The notes below the pieces were generated by a model. That model did not search any database, had not been told where the DNA came from, and was given only the letters and a program-made list of their open reading frames with translations. Position numbers and translations under genes: made by a program. A stretch of DNA of 64,000 nt from G963675935 sp963803125 (lineage in GTDB: Bacteria; Planctomycetota; Planctomycetia; Pirellulales; Thermoguttaceae). The DNA lies in contig CAWDLR010000003.1 in assembly GCA_963803125.1 (NCBI GenBank), positions 1,798,001-1,862,000 of the forward strand, read 5' to 3'. This document shows, piece by piece, positions 57,009-64,000 of this stretch (its first letter is position 1; each line of letters starts with the position of its first letter).

Positions 57009-57944
57009 CACTTTCTGCGCCGACCGATAGGTCAACTGCTGGTATCTCAAGCCGCTTAAGGCGGGGAATCGCTGCTCTTGCCATATTGTAATAGTCTCGA
57101 TAACGTTCTACTCCCACGGCGCAGAGCCCGATGGCTTCGGCCGCGGCGATCGTTGAGCCCGATCCCATGAATGGATCGGCAATCACGCCGACGCCAAGCG
57201 GCAGAGCGGCATACACAATCCGGCGCAAGTAGGATTGCGGCTTGATACTGGGGTGTCCGGCGATGGCCCTTTCGCGTTGCGGCGTCCGTTCGCTGGCAAT
57301 AACGTCCTCAAAAGGCAGGCCCTCGGTGTAACGCCGCAAGCCGCCCGTCTCGAATTTGCGCAGGCAATCGCTGACTTTCATGGTCGGCAGCAGCCGCTTG
57401 CGAAAGACACCCCACGGTTCGTAGCACCCGCGCGGCATTGACGTCACATCAGGGAATTCCGCTTCGGCGTTTTTCGGCCGGTCCCCCCGCGCAAGGTCCG
57501 GACGAGGCGAATGATCTCGCCTCTGAACTCCAGCCCACTATCGACGAGGGCCGTATAGAGCAATTGAGAAATGAATGCGTTGGTGGCGATGAAGACGTGG
57601 GCACCCGGTCGAAGCGCGCCAATGGCCAGCTTCCCCCAGTCCAGAAAGAATCGAGCCAACCGTTTGCGTTCGTCGCGATTCAGAGCGGTAAAGCGCGGAA
57701 GCGGCGCGCGAGTGTGCCCATCGAACGACGGTGGGATGCGCCAGATGCCGCCCTTGCCATTGGCGCGTTTTTCAAGCTGGTCAAGATCGTACTCCTTCAC
57801 CCCATAGGGCGGGTCGGTCACGATCGCGTGTAGCGCGTTCTCGGAGAGGCGGCTAAGCCATTCCAGGCAGTCCGCATGAATGATGCGCGATTGTCCGATG
57901 CGTTCTGTCGTGTAGTCAAACGCCAGCCCTTCCGTTTGGTCCAT
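56947..57944 (-). CDS. DNA methyltransferase (beta-class, probably N6-adenine), frameshifted
   Basis: About 332 residues reconstructed. The first frame has motif IV 'HAIVTDPPYGVKEYDLDQL' at residues 38-56 and runs to 'RLVRTLRGG'. There one G appears missing in the C6 run (plus strand) at 57483-57488. The next frame continues 'DRPKNAEAEFPDVTSMPRGC' and then the SAM-binding motif 'GVIADPFMGSGSTIAAAEA' near residue 265. Motif IV before motif I defines the beta class. It modifies host DNA to protect from the adjacent endonuclease. Its start overlaps the HTH gene by 29 bases. Confidence 0.85.
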
Positions 57945-58143
57945 CTTTCACCTTCTTTAGGAGACTTGACAGGACTTCCTTGCGATACAGACGGTAGCCG
58001 TTGACCGGATGGCGAGTCGCCTTCACCTTTCCCGCCCGATCCCAATTGCGCAACGTAGCGGCGGACACGCCAAGAAAATCGGCGGCCTCACTGACCGTTA
58101 GATAGTCGCGTAGGTTCGATGCCAAGTCTATCAAACCTTGCAA
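57916..58143 (-). CDS. Helix-turn-helix DNA-binding protein (MerR/excisionase-like)
   Basis: A 75-residue protein with the winged-helix signature 'YLTVSEAADFLGVSAATLRN' and 'WDRAGKVKATRHPVNGYRLY'. The annotated start is TTG at 58143; a further start inside the first 12 codons is possible. It directly precedes and overlaps the methyltransferase. It is probably a controller of the restriction-modification locus, as C-proteins are, although it is of a different fold than classical C-proteins. Confidence 0.75.
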   Translation of the reverse strand: MQGLIDLASNLRDYLTVSEAADFLGVSAATLRNWDRAGKVKATRHPVNGYRLYRKEVLSSLLKKVKDGPNGRAGV

Positions 58144-58250
58144 AAGATTGCAACTGGTTCTCCAACGCTATTTTTCCACTTTCGCTACCGATGGTCAAGC
58201 GGTTTGTCGCGGTTCTTCCGCAATGCCCGTCGGCGGATGATGCCAGAAAA

Positions 58251-59033
58251 CTATCGGCTTCGCTTGTGCGCCTGCTTCGCCAGCCACTTTTGCAGTTCTT
58301 CTTTGAATTGCGGCCGACCGACGCAGGTAAGATGATTCGCGTCCTTGATCTCGACCACCGGCCAATCCTTGCGGACGGGCTTCAACGGCTCGACGTAGAG
58401 CTTCTTGAGATCGTCGTTGTCTCCGATGAGGATTACCACGGGCACGTGGATCGACTTGATTTCCTTCTCGGTCAGCGCCAGTTTGGCGAGGCTGTGGAAA
58501 CAGACGCCGACCGGCTTTCCATCCCTGCCGCCGGCGGCGAAGAGTTTTTGTGCCGGCCCGCCTTCGCGCAGCCAGCCCATGCCGCCCAGCGCACCGGAGA
58601 GGACGCGATCCTGGTGCTTGGCCATCAAATTGGCGGCGATGATGCCGCCCATCGAATAACCGACGATGTGGGCTTTCTTGATTTTCAGATGGTCCATCAG
58701 CCGAACAACGTCCTCGACCAGTTCCGGCCCGTAGGCTTCGTCCTTGGTCGGCTTGTCGGAAAGCCCGTGGCCGGGCATGTCGATAGTGATTACCTGATAG
58801 TCCTTGGCCAGCAGATCGGTGATGCCGGGGAAATCCCAGTTGAGCCAGCCGGAGGCGAGCCAGCCGTGAACCAGAATCACCGGCTCGCCGTGGCCGCGAA
58901 CGGTGTAGGCGATTTTGACGCCCTTCGAGTCGAAAGTATCGGATGTAATCTGGATGCCGTGCGCCTTGCGACATCCGAGCAGGCAGACCAGCAAGCAAGC
59001 GATTTCGATCGTTCGTGAACGCCCGCGCAACAT
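58251..59033 (-). CDS. Exported alpha/beta hydrolase, possible lipoprotein
   Basis: 260 residues. The N-terminus 'TIEIACLLVCLLGCRKAHG' has a lipobox-like 'LLGC'. The hydrolase fold is complete: 'EPVILVHGWLASGWLNW' (oxyanion hole), 'HIVGYSMGGIIAANLMA' (nucleophile Ser), 'VILIGDNDDLKKLY' (acid) and 'IKDANHLTCVGRPQF' (catalytic His). Substrate unknown. It stands alone between two repeat elements and the R-M locus. Confidence 0.8.
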   Translation of the reverse strand: MLRGRSRTIEIACLLVCLLGCRKAHGIQITSDTFDSKGVKIAYTVRGHGEPVILVHGWLASGWLNWDFPGITDLLAKDYQVITIDMPGHGLSDKPTKDEAYGPELVEDVVRLMDHLKIKKAHIVGYSMGGIIAANLMAKHQDRVLSGALGGMGWLREGGPAQKLFAAGGRDGKPVGVCFHSLAKLALTEKEIKSIHVPVVILIGDNDDLKKLYVEPLKPVRKDWPVVEIKDANHLTCVGRPQFKEELQKWLAKQAHKRSR

Positions 59034-59060
59034 GTTGATTCCTCCGCGATTGAGGAACGT

Positions 59061-59140
59061 CGTTTAGCCGGCGAACTTGTTCGCCGCGAAACCCCACGAG
59101 TATTGGCCCAAACACGGCGAGCAAGTTTGCCGGCTAAACG
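59061..59140. repeat. GTTTAGCCG inverted-repeat element (copy 3)
   Basis: Outer arms 'cgtttagccggcgaacttgt' and the inverse ending 'agtttgccggctaaacg'. It lies between the arabinofuranosidase gene and the hydrolase. The inner part differs from the other copies, showing a family with a conserved edge and variable inside. Confidence 0.75.
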
Positions 59141-59155
59141 GTTGACACATCGCCG

Positions 59156-61096
59156 CTACTCCGCGTCAAACCGCAGCAGCGTGACGCTGCACGGGCCGAC
59201 CGTCACCGATTCGCTCTCGCGGCCATCGCCGCCGGTCGAACGTTCGAGCCGCGGCGGCAGCAATTTCTCGATCTTCACCGGCGACTCTTTCCCCGGCGCA
59301 TTGTGTGCCATCGGATCATTGCCGGCGATCTGCCAGCCGGTTCCTTCGGCCTGGAGACGTGCCCCGATAATGTCAAGTTTGAGATCGGCCGGCTTCATCG
59401 TCGGATTGACGATGCCGATCGTAAATGCCTTGCGATCGGCGGTCCAGGCGGCGGCCACGTCCAGCGGCGCCAGCAGGAGGCCCTCAACGTCGACGGGAAT
59501 CACGCCGAAATGCTGGCGATACAATTTGAGCACCAGGCCGGTCGTGTCGAGGCAGGCCGCCGTCTTGCTGGTCTTGATGCAGCCGATCACATTGACCGTC
59601 TGGGCGTAATTGGCCATGAAGACGATGTCGCTCTGCCGGGCGTATTCGTGCAAACCGGCGGCGATGCCCAGGGCGTCCTTCAGGTGGAAGGGGCAACCGA
59701 TCTGACCGTACGGCTCCCCGCCGTACCAGTAGTTCCACTCGTCCATCGCGATGCGAATGTCTTTGCCGCGGAGCGAATCGAGCCGCTTGCGATAATCGCG
59801 ATGGGCATTGGCGATGCGGCGGATTTCGTCGGGAATCTCGCGGACGTGGGCAACAAGGTCCTTGGCGTTCTCGCCGCAATAGAAATGCTCGCTCATCAGG
59901 TCCATGCCGCCGGCACACTTCCGCAGCATCCCTTCGCTCCAAGGACCGGCGGCGCCGACGGCGACCAGTTTGATCGAAGGATCGGCCGCCCGCATCGCTT
60001 TGGCGAACTGGTTGTGTTTCGGAATGTAGCGTTCCAGCCCCATGTAGCCGAGCTGCCAATCGCCGAACATCTCGTTGCCGATGCTCCACCAGCGGACGCC
60101 GTAGGGTTCGGGATGGCCGTTGATGGCCCGCAATTGACCGCCGGGGCGATCGGCAGGGGCGTTCGCATATTGCAGTTCCTCGACGGCGCTGCGGCTGTCG
60201 CCCAATCCGCTGTTGACGCTGATGTAGGGCTCGGTCTTCAACAGGCGGCAAAAGGTCATGAACTCGTCGATCCCGAAATCGTTGTGCTCGATGCCGCGCC
60301 AAGCAGGATTCTTCCGCGGCGGGCGAAGGTCGGGGTCGCCGATGCCGTCCCGCCAGTTGTAGCCGCTGACGAAATTGCCCCCCGGCCAGCGATACACCGG
60401 GGCGTCGAGTTGCTTGAGCAGTTCCAGCGTGTCGGCCCTCATACCGTGTACATTGTCGGCCGGCATCAGCGAGACAGTGCCGACGTGAAACGAGCCGCTG
60501 CCGGCGGCGGTGATTTCCAGTCGGCCCACGTCGGTGTCGGCCCCGGCGGTGAATTGCAGCGGCGTTTTCGCATAATCCGTTGCGATCGCATCGATGGCGA
60601 TCGTCTGCCGCTGGTCCGCGCCTTCGCCCCAAACGAGGCTGACCTGGACCGGCGCGGCCGCGCGATCGCCGGCGAGCCAAATCCGGCCGATGTATTGCTT
60701 GGCTTGTCGCAATGCCAATTGGCCTTGGACGATGCCGGCCGCTTGGCCGCCGCCGGGCAGGGCAATCTTGGGCGTTTGAGCGCCCACGAACGGCTTGACG
60801 CGGTCCATTGTCACCTGTGCCGCCGGCCCGATCGCCTTCCACGGCGACTGCTTTGCTCCGACCGGGTCGAAGAACTTGCGGTCTTCGAGCATTTCGGCCC
60901 AGATGCCGCCGTAGATGCAGCGGCCGAGGTGCTCGATGAACTGGCCGTAGACGTATTTCGACAATGGCGCGCGAGCCTTGCCCGCGTCGATGGCAATGCG
61001 TGACGTTTGCGGCGGCGAATCGGAACATCGGGCCGGACGGCTCATCGAAGCAAAGACGGGGGCGACTAGCAGGATTGCGAAGAACAAGCGGTTCAT
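59156..61096 (-). CDS. Secreted alpha-L-arabinofuranosidase, GH51 family
   Basis: 646 residues from the ATG at 61096, which begins a signal peptide ('NRLFFAILLVAPVFASMSRP'). The GH51 signature is strong: 'SKYVYGQFIEHLGRCIYGGI' near the N-terminus, 'DAPVYRWPGGNFVSGYNWRD', the acid/base Glu in 'RWWSIGNEMFGDWQLGYMG' and the nucleophile Glu in 'RIAMDEWNYWYGGEPYG'. It releases terminal arabinose from plant or algal polysaccharides. Together with the GH36- and GH38-like genes it points to a polysaccharide-degrading lifestyle. The gene is intact. Confidence 0.92.
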   Translation of the reverse strand: MNRLFFAILLVAPVFASMSRPARCSDSPPQTSRIAIDAGKARAPLSKYVYGQFIEHLGRCIYGGIWAEMLEDRKFFDPVGAKQSPWKAIGPAAQVTMDRVKPFVGAQTPKIALPGGGQAAGIVQGQLALRQAKQYIGRIWLAGDRAAAPVQVSLVWGEGADQRQTIAIDAIATDYAKTPLQFTAGADTDVGRLEITAAGSGSFHVGTVSLMPADNVHGMRADTLELLKQLDAPVYRWPGGNFVSGYNWRDGIGDPDLRPPRKNPAWRGIEHNDFGIDEFMTFCRLLKTEPYISVNSGLGDSRSAVEELQYANAPADRPGGQLRAINGHPEPYGVRWWSIGNEMFGDWQLGYMGLERYIPKHNQFAKAMRAADPSIKLVAVGAAGPWSEGMLRKCAGGMDLMSEHFYCGENAKDLVAHVREIPDEIRRIANAHRDYRKRLDSLRGKDIRIAMDEWNYWYGGEPYGQIGCPFHLKDALGIAAGLHEYARQSDIVFMANYAQTVNVIGCIKTSKTAACLDTTGLVLKLYRQHFGVIPVDVEGLLLAPLDVAAAWTADRKAFTIGIVNPTMKPADLKLDIIGARLQAEGTGWQIAGNDPMAHNAPGKESPVKIEKLLPPRLERSTGGDGRESESVTVGPCSVTLLRFDAE

Positions 61097-61219
61097 GGCA
61101 GTGATCTCCGTAAGGCGGGAAGCAGCGCGGCCGCCCGACAATCGTCGGACGATCGTATGCGTGACAGGAGAGGATCGAAACGTCATACTAGCGGCGCCGA
61201 TTCCTGGTGTCAAGTTGTT

Positions 61220-61300
61220 GCGAACCGTTTCGCCGCCGCGTCCACGCGGCGCTGCAAATGCGGGCGATTCCGCGCCGCGTGGACGCGGCGGCTAAACGGG
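61220..61300. repeat. GTTTAGCCG inverted-repeat element (copy 4)
   Basis: Arms 'gcgaaccgtttcgccgccgc' and the inverse ending 'gcggcggctaaacggg' with inner 'gtccacgcggcg'. It is closely related to copy 1 at 39696-39779, including its inner part. It lies between the GH51 and RluA-type genes, which are divergent. Confidence 0.8.
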
Positions 61301-61344
61301 GAAGGGAGCGTCCATTGCCGGATCATGCCGGCGCGTGGTATGTT

Positions 61345-62427
61345 ATGCGTTTGCCTGCGAAGGTCGTTGGGAAGAAACTCGAAGTGGCCAAGAGCAAACC
61401 TGATTCGGGCGAAAAACTCTTCCGCGTTCTGCCGCGGCAGGTCGAGCAGACGATCTCGGCCGCACTGCGCGAGTGGCTGCCGGGACAACCGTGGTCGGAC
61501 ATCCGCCGGCTGCTGAAATCGCGTAGAATTACGATCAACGGCAACCTCTGCGTCAACGCCGGCCGCCGGCTGCGGCTTACCGACGTGGTCAAACTGTCGC
61601 CGCAATCGCTCGCTCCACCGCCCGACGAACAAGACGTTCGCGTCGTCTATCTCGACAAACACGTCGTCGTGGTCGAGAAGCCGGCCGGACTCACCACGAC
61701 GCGGCACTCCGAGGAGCAGGAGATGTCGCCCCACCGTCGCCAGTTGCAGCCGACGCTTGACGAGATGCTCTCGCGAGTGATCGCCAAGATCGAGGCCCGC
61801 GGAACGAAGAGCACCCGGGGCAGGGAGGATGCCGGGAAGAACGAAAGGAGAGGCATGAGGCAAGTCCGCGCGGTACACCGCCTCGATCGCGATACCTCGG
61901 GCCTGATCGTTTTCGCCAGAACCGCACAGGCACAACAACACCTGGAGCAACAATTCCGTGCGCATACGACCAAGCGGCGATACCTGGCCGTGGTCCGCGG
62001 CGCGGTCGAATCGCAGACGATCGAGAGCCGGCTGGTCCGCGACCGCGGCGACGGCCGGCGGGGGAGCACGACGCTGCCGAACGTCGGCCGACGGGCGGTG
62101 ACGCACGTTCGTGTGGTCGAGCGGCTTGGCGAGTACACGCTGATCGAATGTCGCTTGGAGACCGGGCGGACGCACCAGATCCGCATCCACCTGTCGGAGC
62201 GCGGGCATCCGCTCTGCGGCGACAAGGTATACGGGCAGCCGCTGTTTCGGCCGGCCGCGCCCGACACGAGCGGGGCGCCGCGGCTGGCCCTGTGCGCGGT
62301 CGAGTTGGGATTCGTGCATCCGGCAAACGGCGAGCCGCTCTGCTTCGAGAGCCGCCCCCCCCGCGATTTCGCGGAGTTTGTGCGGCGGTTGCGGGCGGCC
62401 GCAAGACCGCCAAAACCACCATGTTAG
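61345..62427 (+). CDS. RluA-family pseudouridine synthase with S4 domain
   Basis: 360 residues from the ATG at 61345. An N-terminal S4 RNA-binding region ('DIRRLLKSRRITINGNLCVN') is followed by the catalytic domain with 'VRAVHRLDRDTSGLIVFART' (catalytic Asp in HRLDRxTSG) and the closing 'ETGRTHQIRIHLSERGHPLC'. It isomerises uridines in rRNA or tRNA; the exact site is not predictable. A charged insertion near 'KSTRGREDAGKNERRGMRQ' is unusual. The upstream extension of the ORF is repeat DNA. Confidence 0.9.
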   Translation: MRLPAKVVGKKLEVAKSKPDSGEKLFRVLPRQVEQTISAALREWLPGQPWSDIRRLLKSRRITINGNLCVNAGRRLRLTDVVKLSPQSLAPPPDEQDVRVVYLDKHVVVVEKPAGLTTTRHSEEQEMSPHRRQLQPTLDEMLSRVIAKIEARGTKSTRGREDAGKNERRGMRQVRAVHRLDRDTSGLIVFARTAQAQQHLEQQFRAHTTKRRYLAVVRGAVESQTIESRLVRDRGDGRRGSTTLPNVGRRAVTHVRVVERLGEYTLIECRLETGRTHQIRIHLSERGHPLCGDKVYGQPLFRPAAPDTSGAPRLALCAVELGFVHPANGEPLCFESRPPRDFAEFVRRLRAAARPPKPPC

Positions 62428-62567
62428 GTTATGCCGGGGTGCGGCCGCTGGGATTGCAGAAAACCGAAAAAAGGCGACAATAGACCGTCGTCGTGCGTTG
62501 TAGTCGCCGCCGGCTGACGCTCTGGAGGACAGTGAATTCACGGGGACACATTTCCTGCGGCCACGTT

Positions 62568-62625
62568 GGAGCGGCAGTTGCACTGCCGCTCCCGAACAAG
62601 GGGGTGGCAGTGCAACTGCCACCCC
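62568..62625. repeat. Pair of 'ggcagttgcactgcc' palindromes
   Basis: Two perfect self-complementary stretches, 62568-62592 and 62601-62625, each about 25 bases and sharing the core 'ggcagttgcactgcc' or its reverse. They fill the 228-base gap before the DegT-type gene, together with a partial GGGGACACA motif at 62542. Confidence 0.8.
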
Positions 62626-62655
62626 AACAACGTCCCAACAACACCAAGTCACATC

Positions 62656-63897
62656 GTGTGGTCAAGAAAAAGATTGGATATCGGCTGGTCGGACCTGCTG
62701 TTTGGGGCTGGCCGTGTCTTCGTTCCGCCTGACCGGGCCAGCGTTTCGCGGCGGGTGGAGTCGCTCTGGCCAGCGGCCGACAATACGCTCGCGTGTCTCT
62801 CCGTGCGGACCGGCTTCGATCTATTCCTCGCGGCGCTCGATCTGCCTCGTGGCTCGGAGGTGCTTGTTTCGGCGATTACGATTCCCGACATGGTTCGCAT
62901 TATCGAGCACCACGGCCTGGTGGCGGTGCCGGTCGATCTCGATCCGCAGCGAATGGCGCCGAGCGCGGAGCAATGGCGGCAGGCGATCACGCCGGCGGCG
63001 AAGATGATCCTGGTGGCCCATCTGTTCGGCGGCCGCACCGAGATGGGGCCGATTCTGGAGTTGGCCCGGCAGCACAACCTGCTGGTGGTCGAGGACTGCG
63101 CCCAGGCCTTCGCCGGCATCCAATACGAGGGAGACCCGCAGGCCGACGCCAGCATGTTTAGTTTCGGCACGATCAAGTACGGCACCGCACTGGGCGGGGC
63201 GATTCTCCGCGTCCGCGACCGCGAAGTGCTGGCGAAGATGCGGGCCGCGCAGGAGACTTATCCCCTGCAATCCCGCTGGCCCTATTTCAAGCGGCTGGCA
63301 AAATATGCGATGTTGAAGGGTCTCGCCGCCCGGCCGATCTGCGCGTCCTTCGTTCACGCCTGCCGGGCCCTCGGCTACAATTACGACCGCATGGTCAATG
63401 CCGCCGCCCGCGGCTTCCCCGGCGACGATTTCTTCGCTCAGATCCGCCATCGGCCGTCGCCGTCGCTGCTGGCGGTGCTCGAACGCCGCCTGAAGCGCCG
63501 CGGCGCCGCCCGTTGCGAGCGGCACGCCGCCAAGGGAAAGGCCCTGGCGGACAAACTCCAGGGCGCGATGCCTTGTCCGGGCACGACGGTCGCGCCCAAC
63601 ACCTACTGGGTCTTCCCCGTCCTCGTCGGCCGGCCTACCGAATTGATGGAGCACTTGACACGGGCCGGGTTCGATGCCACCCAAGGGCAAAGCATGTGCG
63701 TCGTCTCGCCGCCGGCCGATCGGACCAACCAGAAGGCCGCCGCTGCCGAAGAGTTGTTGGCCAACCTCGTCTTCCTCCCCTTCTACCCCGAGTTGCCGCC
63801 CGCCGAAGCCCGTCGCCTGGCGGAAACGGTCTTGGCATTTCACACGTCCAAAGCGGCGCAGCAACGCCCCTCCGGCAACGGCCAGCCGACTTCATAG
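62656..63897 (+). CDS. DegT/DnrJ/EryC1-type PLP aminotransferase
   Basis: 413 residues from the GTG at 62656; the ORF extends upstream into repeat DNA. It has the PLP fold type I pattern: 'SEVLVSAITIPDMVRIIEHH', the PLP-contacting Asp in 'LLVVEDCAQAFAGIQYEG' and the Schiff-base Lys in 'ASMFSFGTIKYGTALGGAIL'. This family aminates or dehydrates nucleotide-linked sugars for surface polysaccharides or antibiotics. The C-terminal end is Ala/Gln-rich. No other sugar genes are in reach; the window ends about 100 bases further on. Confidence 0.85.
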   Translation: MWSRKRLDIGWSDLLFGAGRVFVPPDRASVSRRVESLWPAADNTLACLSVRTGFDLFLAALDLPRGSEVLVSAITIPDMVRIIEHHGLVAVPVDLDPQRMAPSAEQWRQAITPAAKMILVAHLFGGRTEMGPILELARQHNLLVVEDCAQAFAGIQYEGDPQADASMFSFGTIKYGTALGGAILRVRDREVLAKMRAAQETYPLQSRWPYFKRLAKYAMLKGLAARPICASFVHACRALGYNYDRMVNAAARGFPGDDFFAQIRHRPSPSLLAVLERRLKRRGAARCERHAAKGKALADKLQGAMPCPGTTVAPNTYWVFPVLVGRPTELMEHLTRAGFDATQGQSMCVVSPPADRTNQKAAAAEELLANLVFLPFYPELPPAEARRLAETVLAFHTSKAAQQRPSGNGQPTS

Positions 63898-64000
63898 CCG
63901 CCGGGAGACGACTCGGCAGGTTGCCGTCGGATGACGCGCAAAAAAATAGGCCACCGCTGGGATGGCCTCGTTGAATTTGTTGGTCACAGGGATCGACGTA

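Noticed and set aside
59303..61003. Plus-strand ORF of about 566 codons
   Set aside because: Antisense of the GH51 arabinofuranosidase, which has both catalytic glutamates.
1..64000. tRNA, rRNA or riboswitch genes
   Set aside because: No cloverleaf-like arms, 'GGTTCGAATCC'-type T-loops or known aptamer cores were recognised by eye; a covariance-model scan would be needed to exclude them.

Overview
The window looks like a GC-rich chromosomal segment from a planctomycete, probably a Pirellulales-type lineage. This is inferred from gene content, since no rRNA or tRNA gene was seen. The supporting signs are: a very large secreted protein whose N-terminus carries the 'FEPLEDRSLLS' motif typical of planctomycete exported proteins, followed by autotransporter-type beta-strand repeats and dockerin-like calcium loops; a PilM/secretin operon with glycine-rich partners; a DUF4954-type beta-helix protein; a giant Ser/Thr kinase-ATPase-histidine kinase hybrid; a futalosine-pathway menaquinone gene (mqnD); and many short interspersed palindromes.

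Layout. 1-5.4 kb: ferritin-like protein, TatD-type DNase, a small ORF overlapping a nucleotidyltransferase, a thioredoxin-like protein, then on the minus strand csrA, mqnD and a membrane acyltransferase. 5.5-7.5 kb: two half permease genes in swapped order and a REP-associated tyrosine transposase (RAYT) with perfect 18-bp inverted ends. 7.5-13.3 kb: WD40-like lipoprotein operon, then an accessory island in which two inverted copies of an ISKra4-like element (one truncated) bracket a fragment of an SBBP beta-propeller gene. 13.3-19.8 kb: secreted 219-aa protein and the giant surface protein, which ends in a peptidase S51/cyanophycinase-like domain. 20-26 kb: plsC, cmk, a PIN toxin/antitoxin pair coupled to cmk, an alpha/beta hydrolase and a GH38-like gene with a G-rich minisatellite next to its start. 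26.5-37.2 kb: pilus/secretion operon (pilM with a PilN-like tail, two membrane-anchored Gly-rich proteins, secretin) closed by a strong terminator. 37.2-48.8 kb: DUF4954 protein and a signalling cluster (kinase-AAA-TPR-GAF-HK-REC hybrid; divergent PhcB-like methyltransferase; HD-GYP response regulator; HPt protein). 49-64 kb: GH36-like hydrolase, Uma2-type endonuclease, SppA protease, an IS66-like MITE, a convergent restriction-modification locus, alpha/beta hydrolase, GH51 arabinofuranosidase, RluA-type pseudouridine synthase and a DegT-type aminotransferase.

Two themes cut across the window. First, at least thirteen long genes are interrupted by exactly one single-base frameshift, often in a homopolymer, with recognisable family sequence continuing in the next frame. 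I give the reconstructed gene span in each case; most of these look like uncorrected sequencing indels rather than decay. One, a G10 run directly after the start codon of the giant surface protein, could alternatively be a phase-variation switch. Second, the intergenic space is filled with several unrelated palindrome families (GGGGAC-core REPs, GTTTAGCCG arms, CCCACGC-type, CCCCCCGATTGCAATCGG-type). Some have landed inside genes and are translated in frame.
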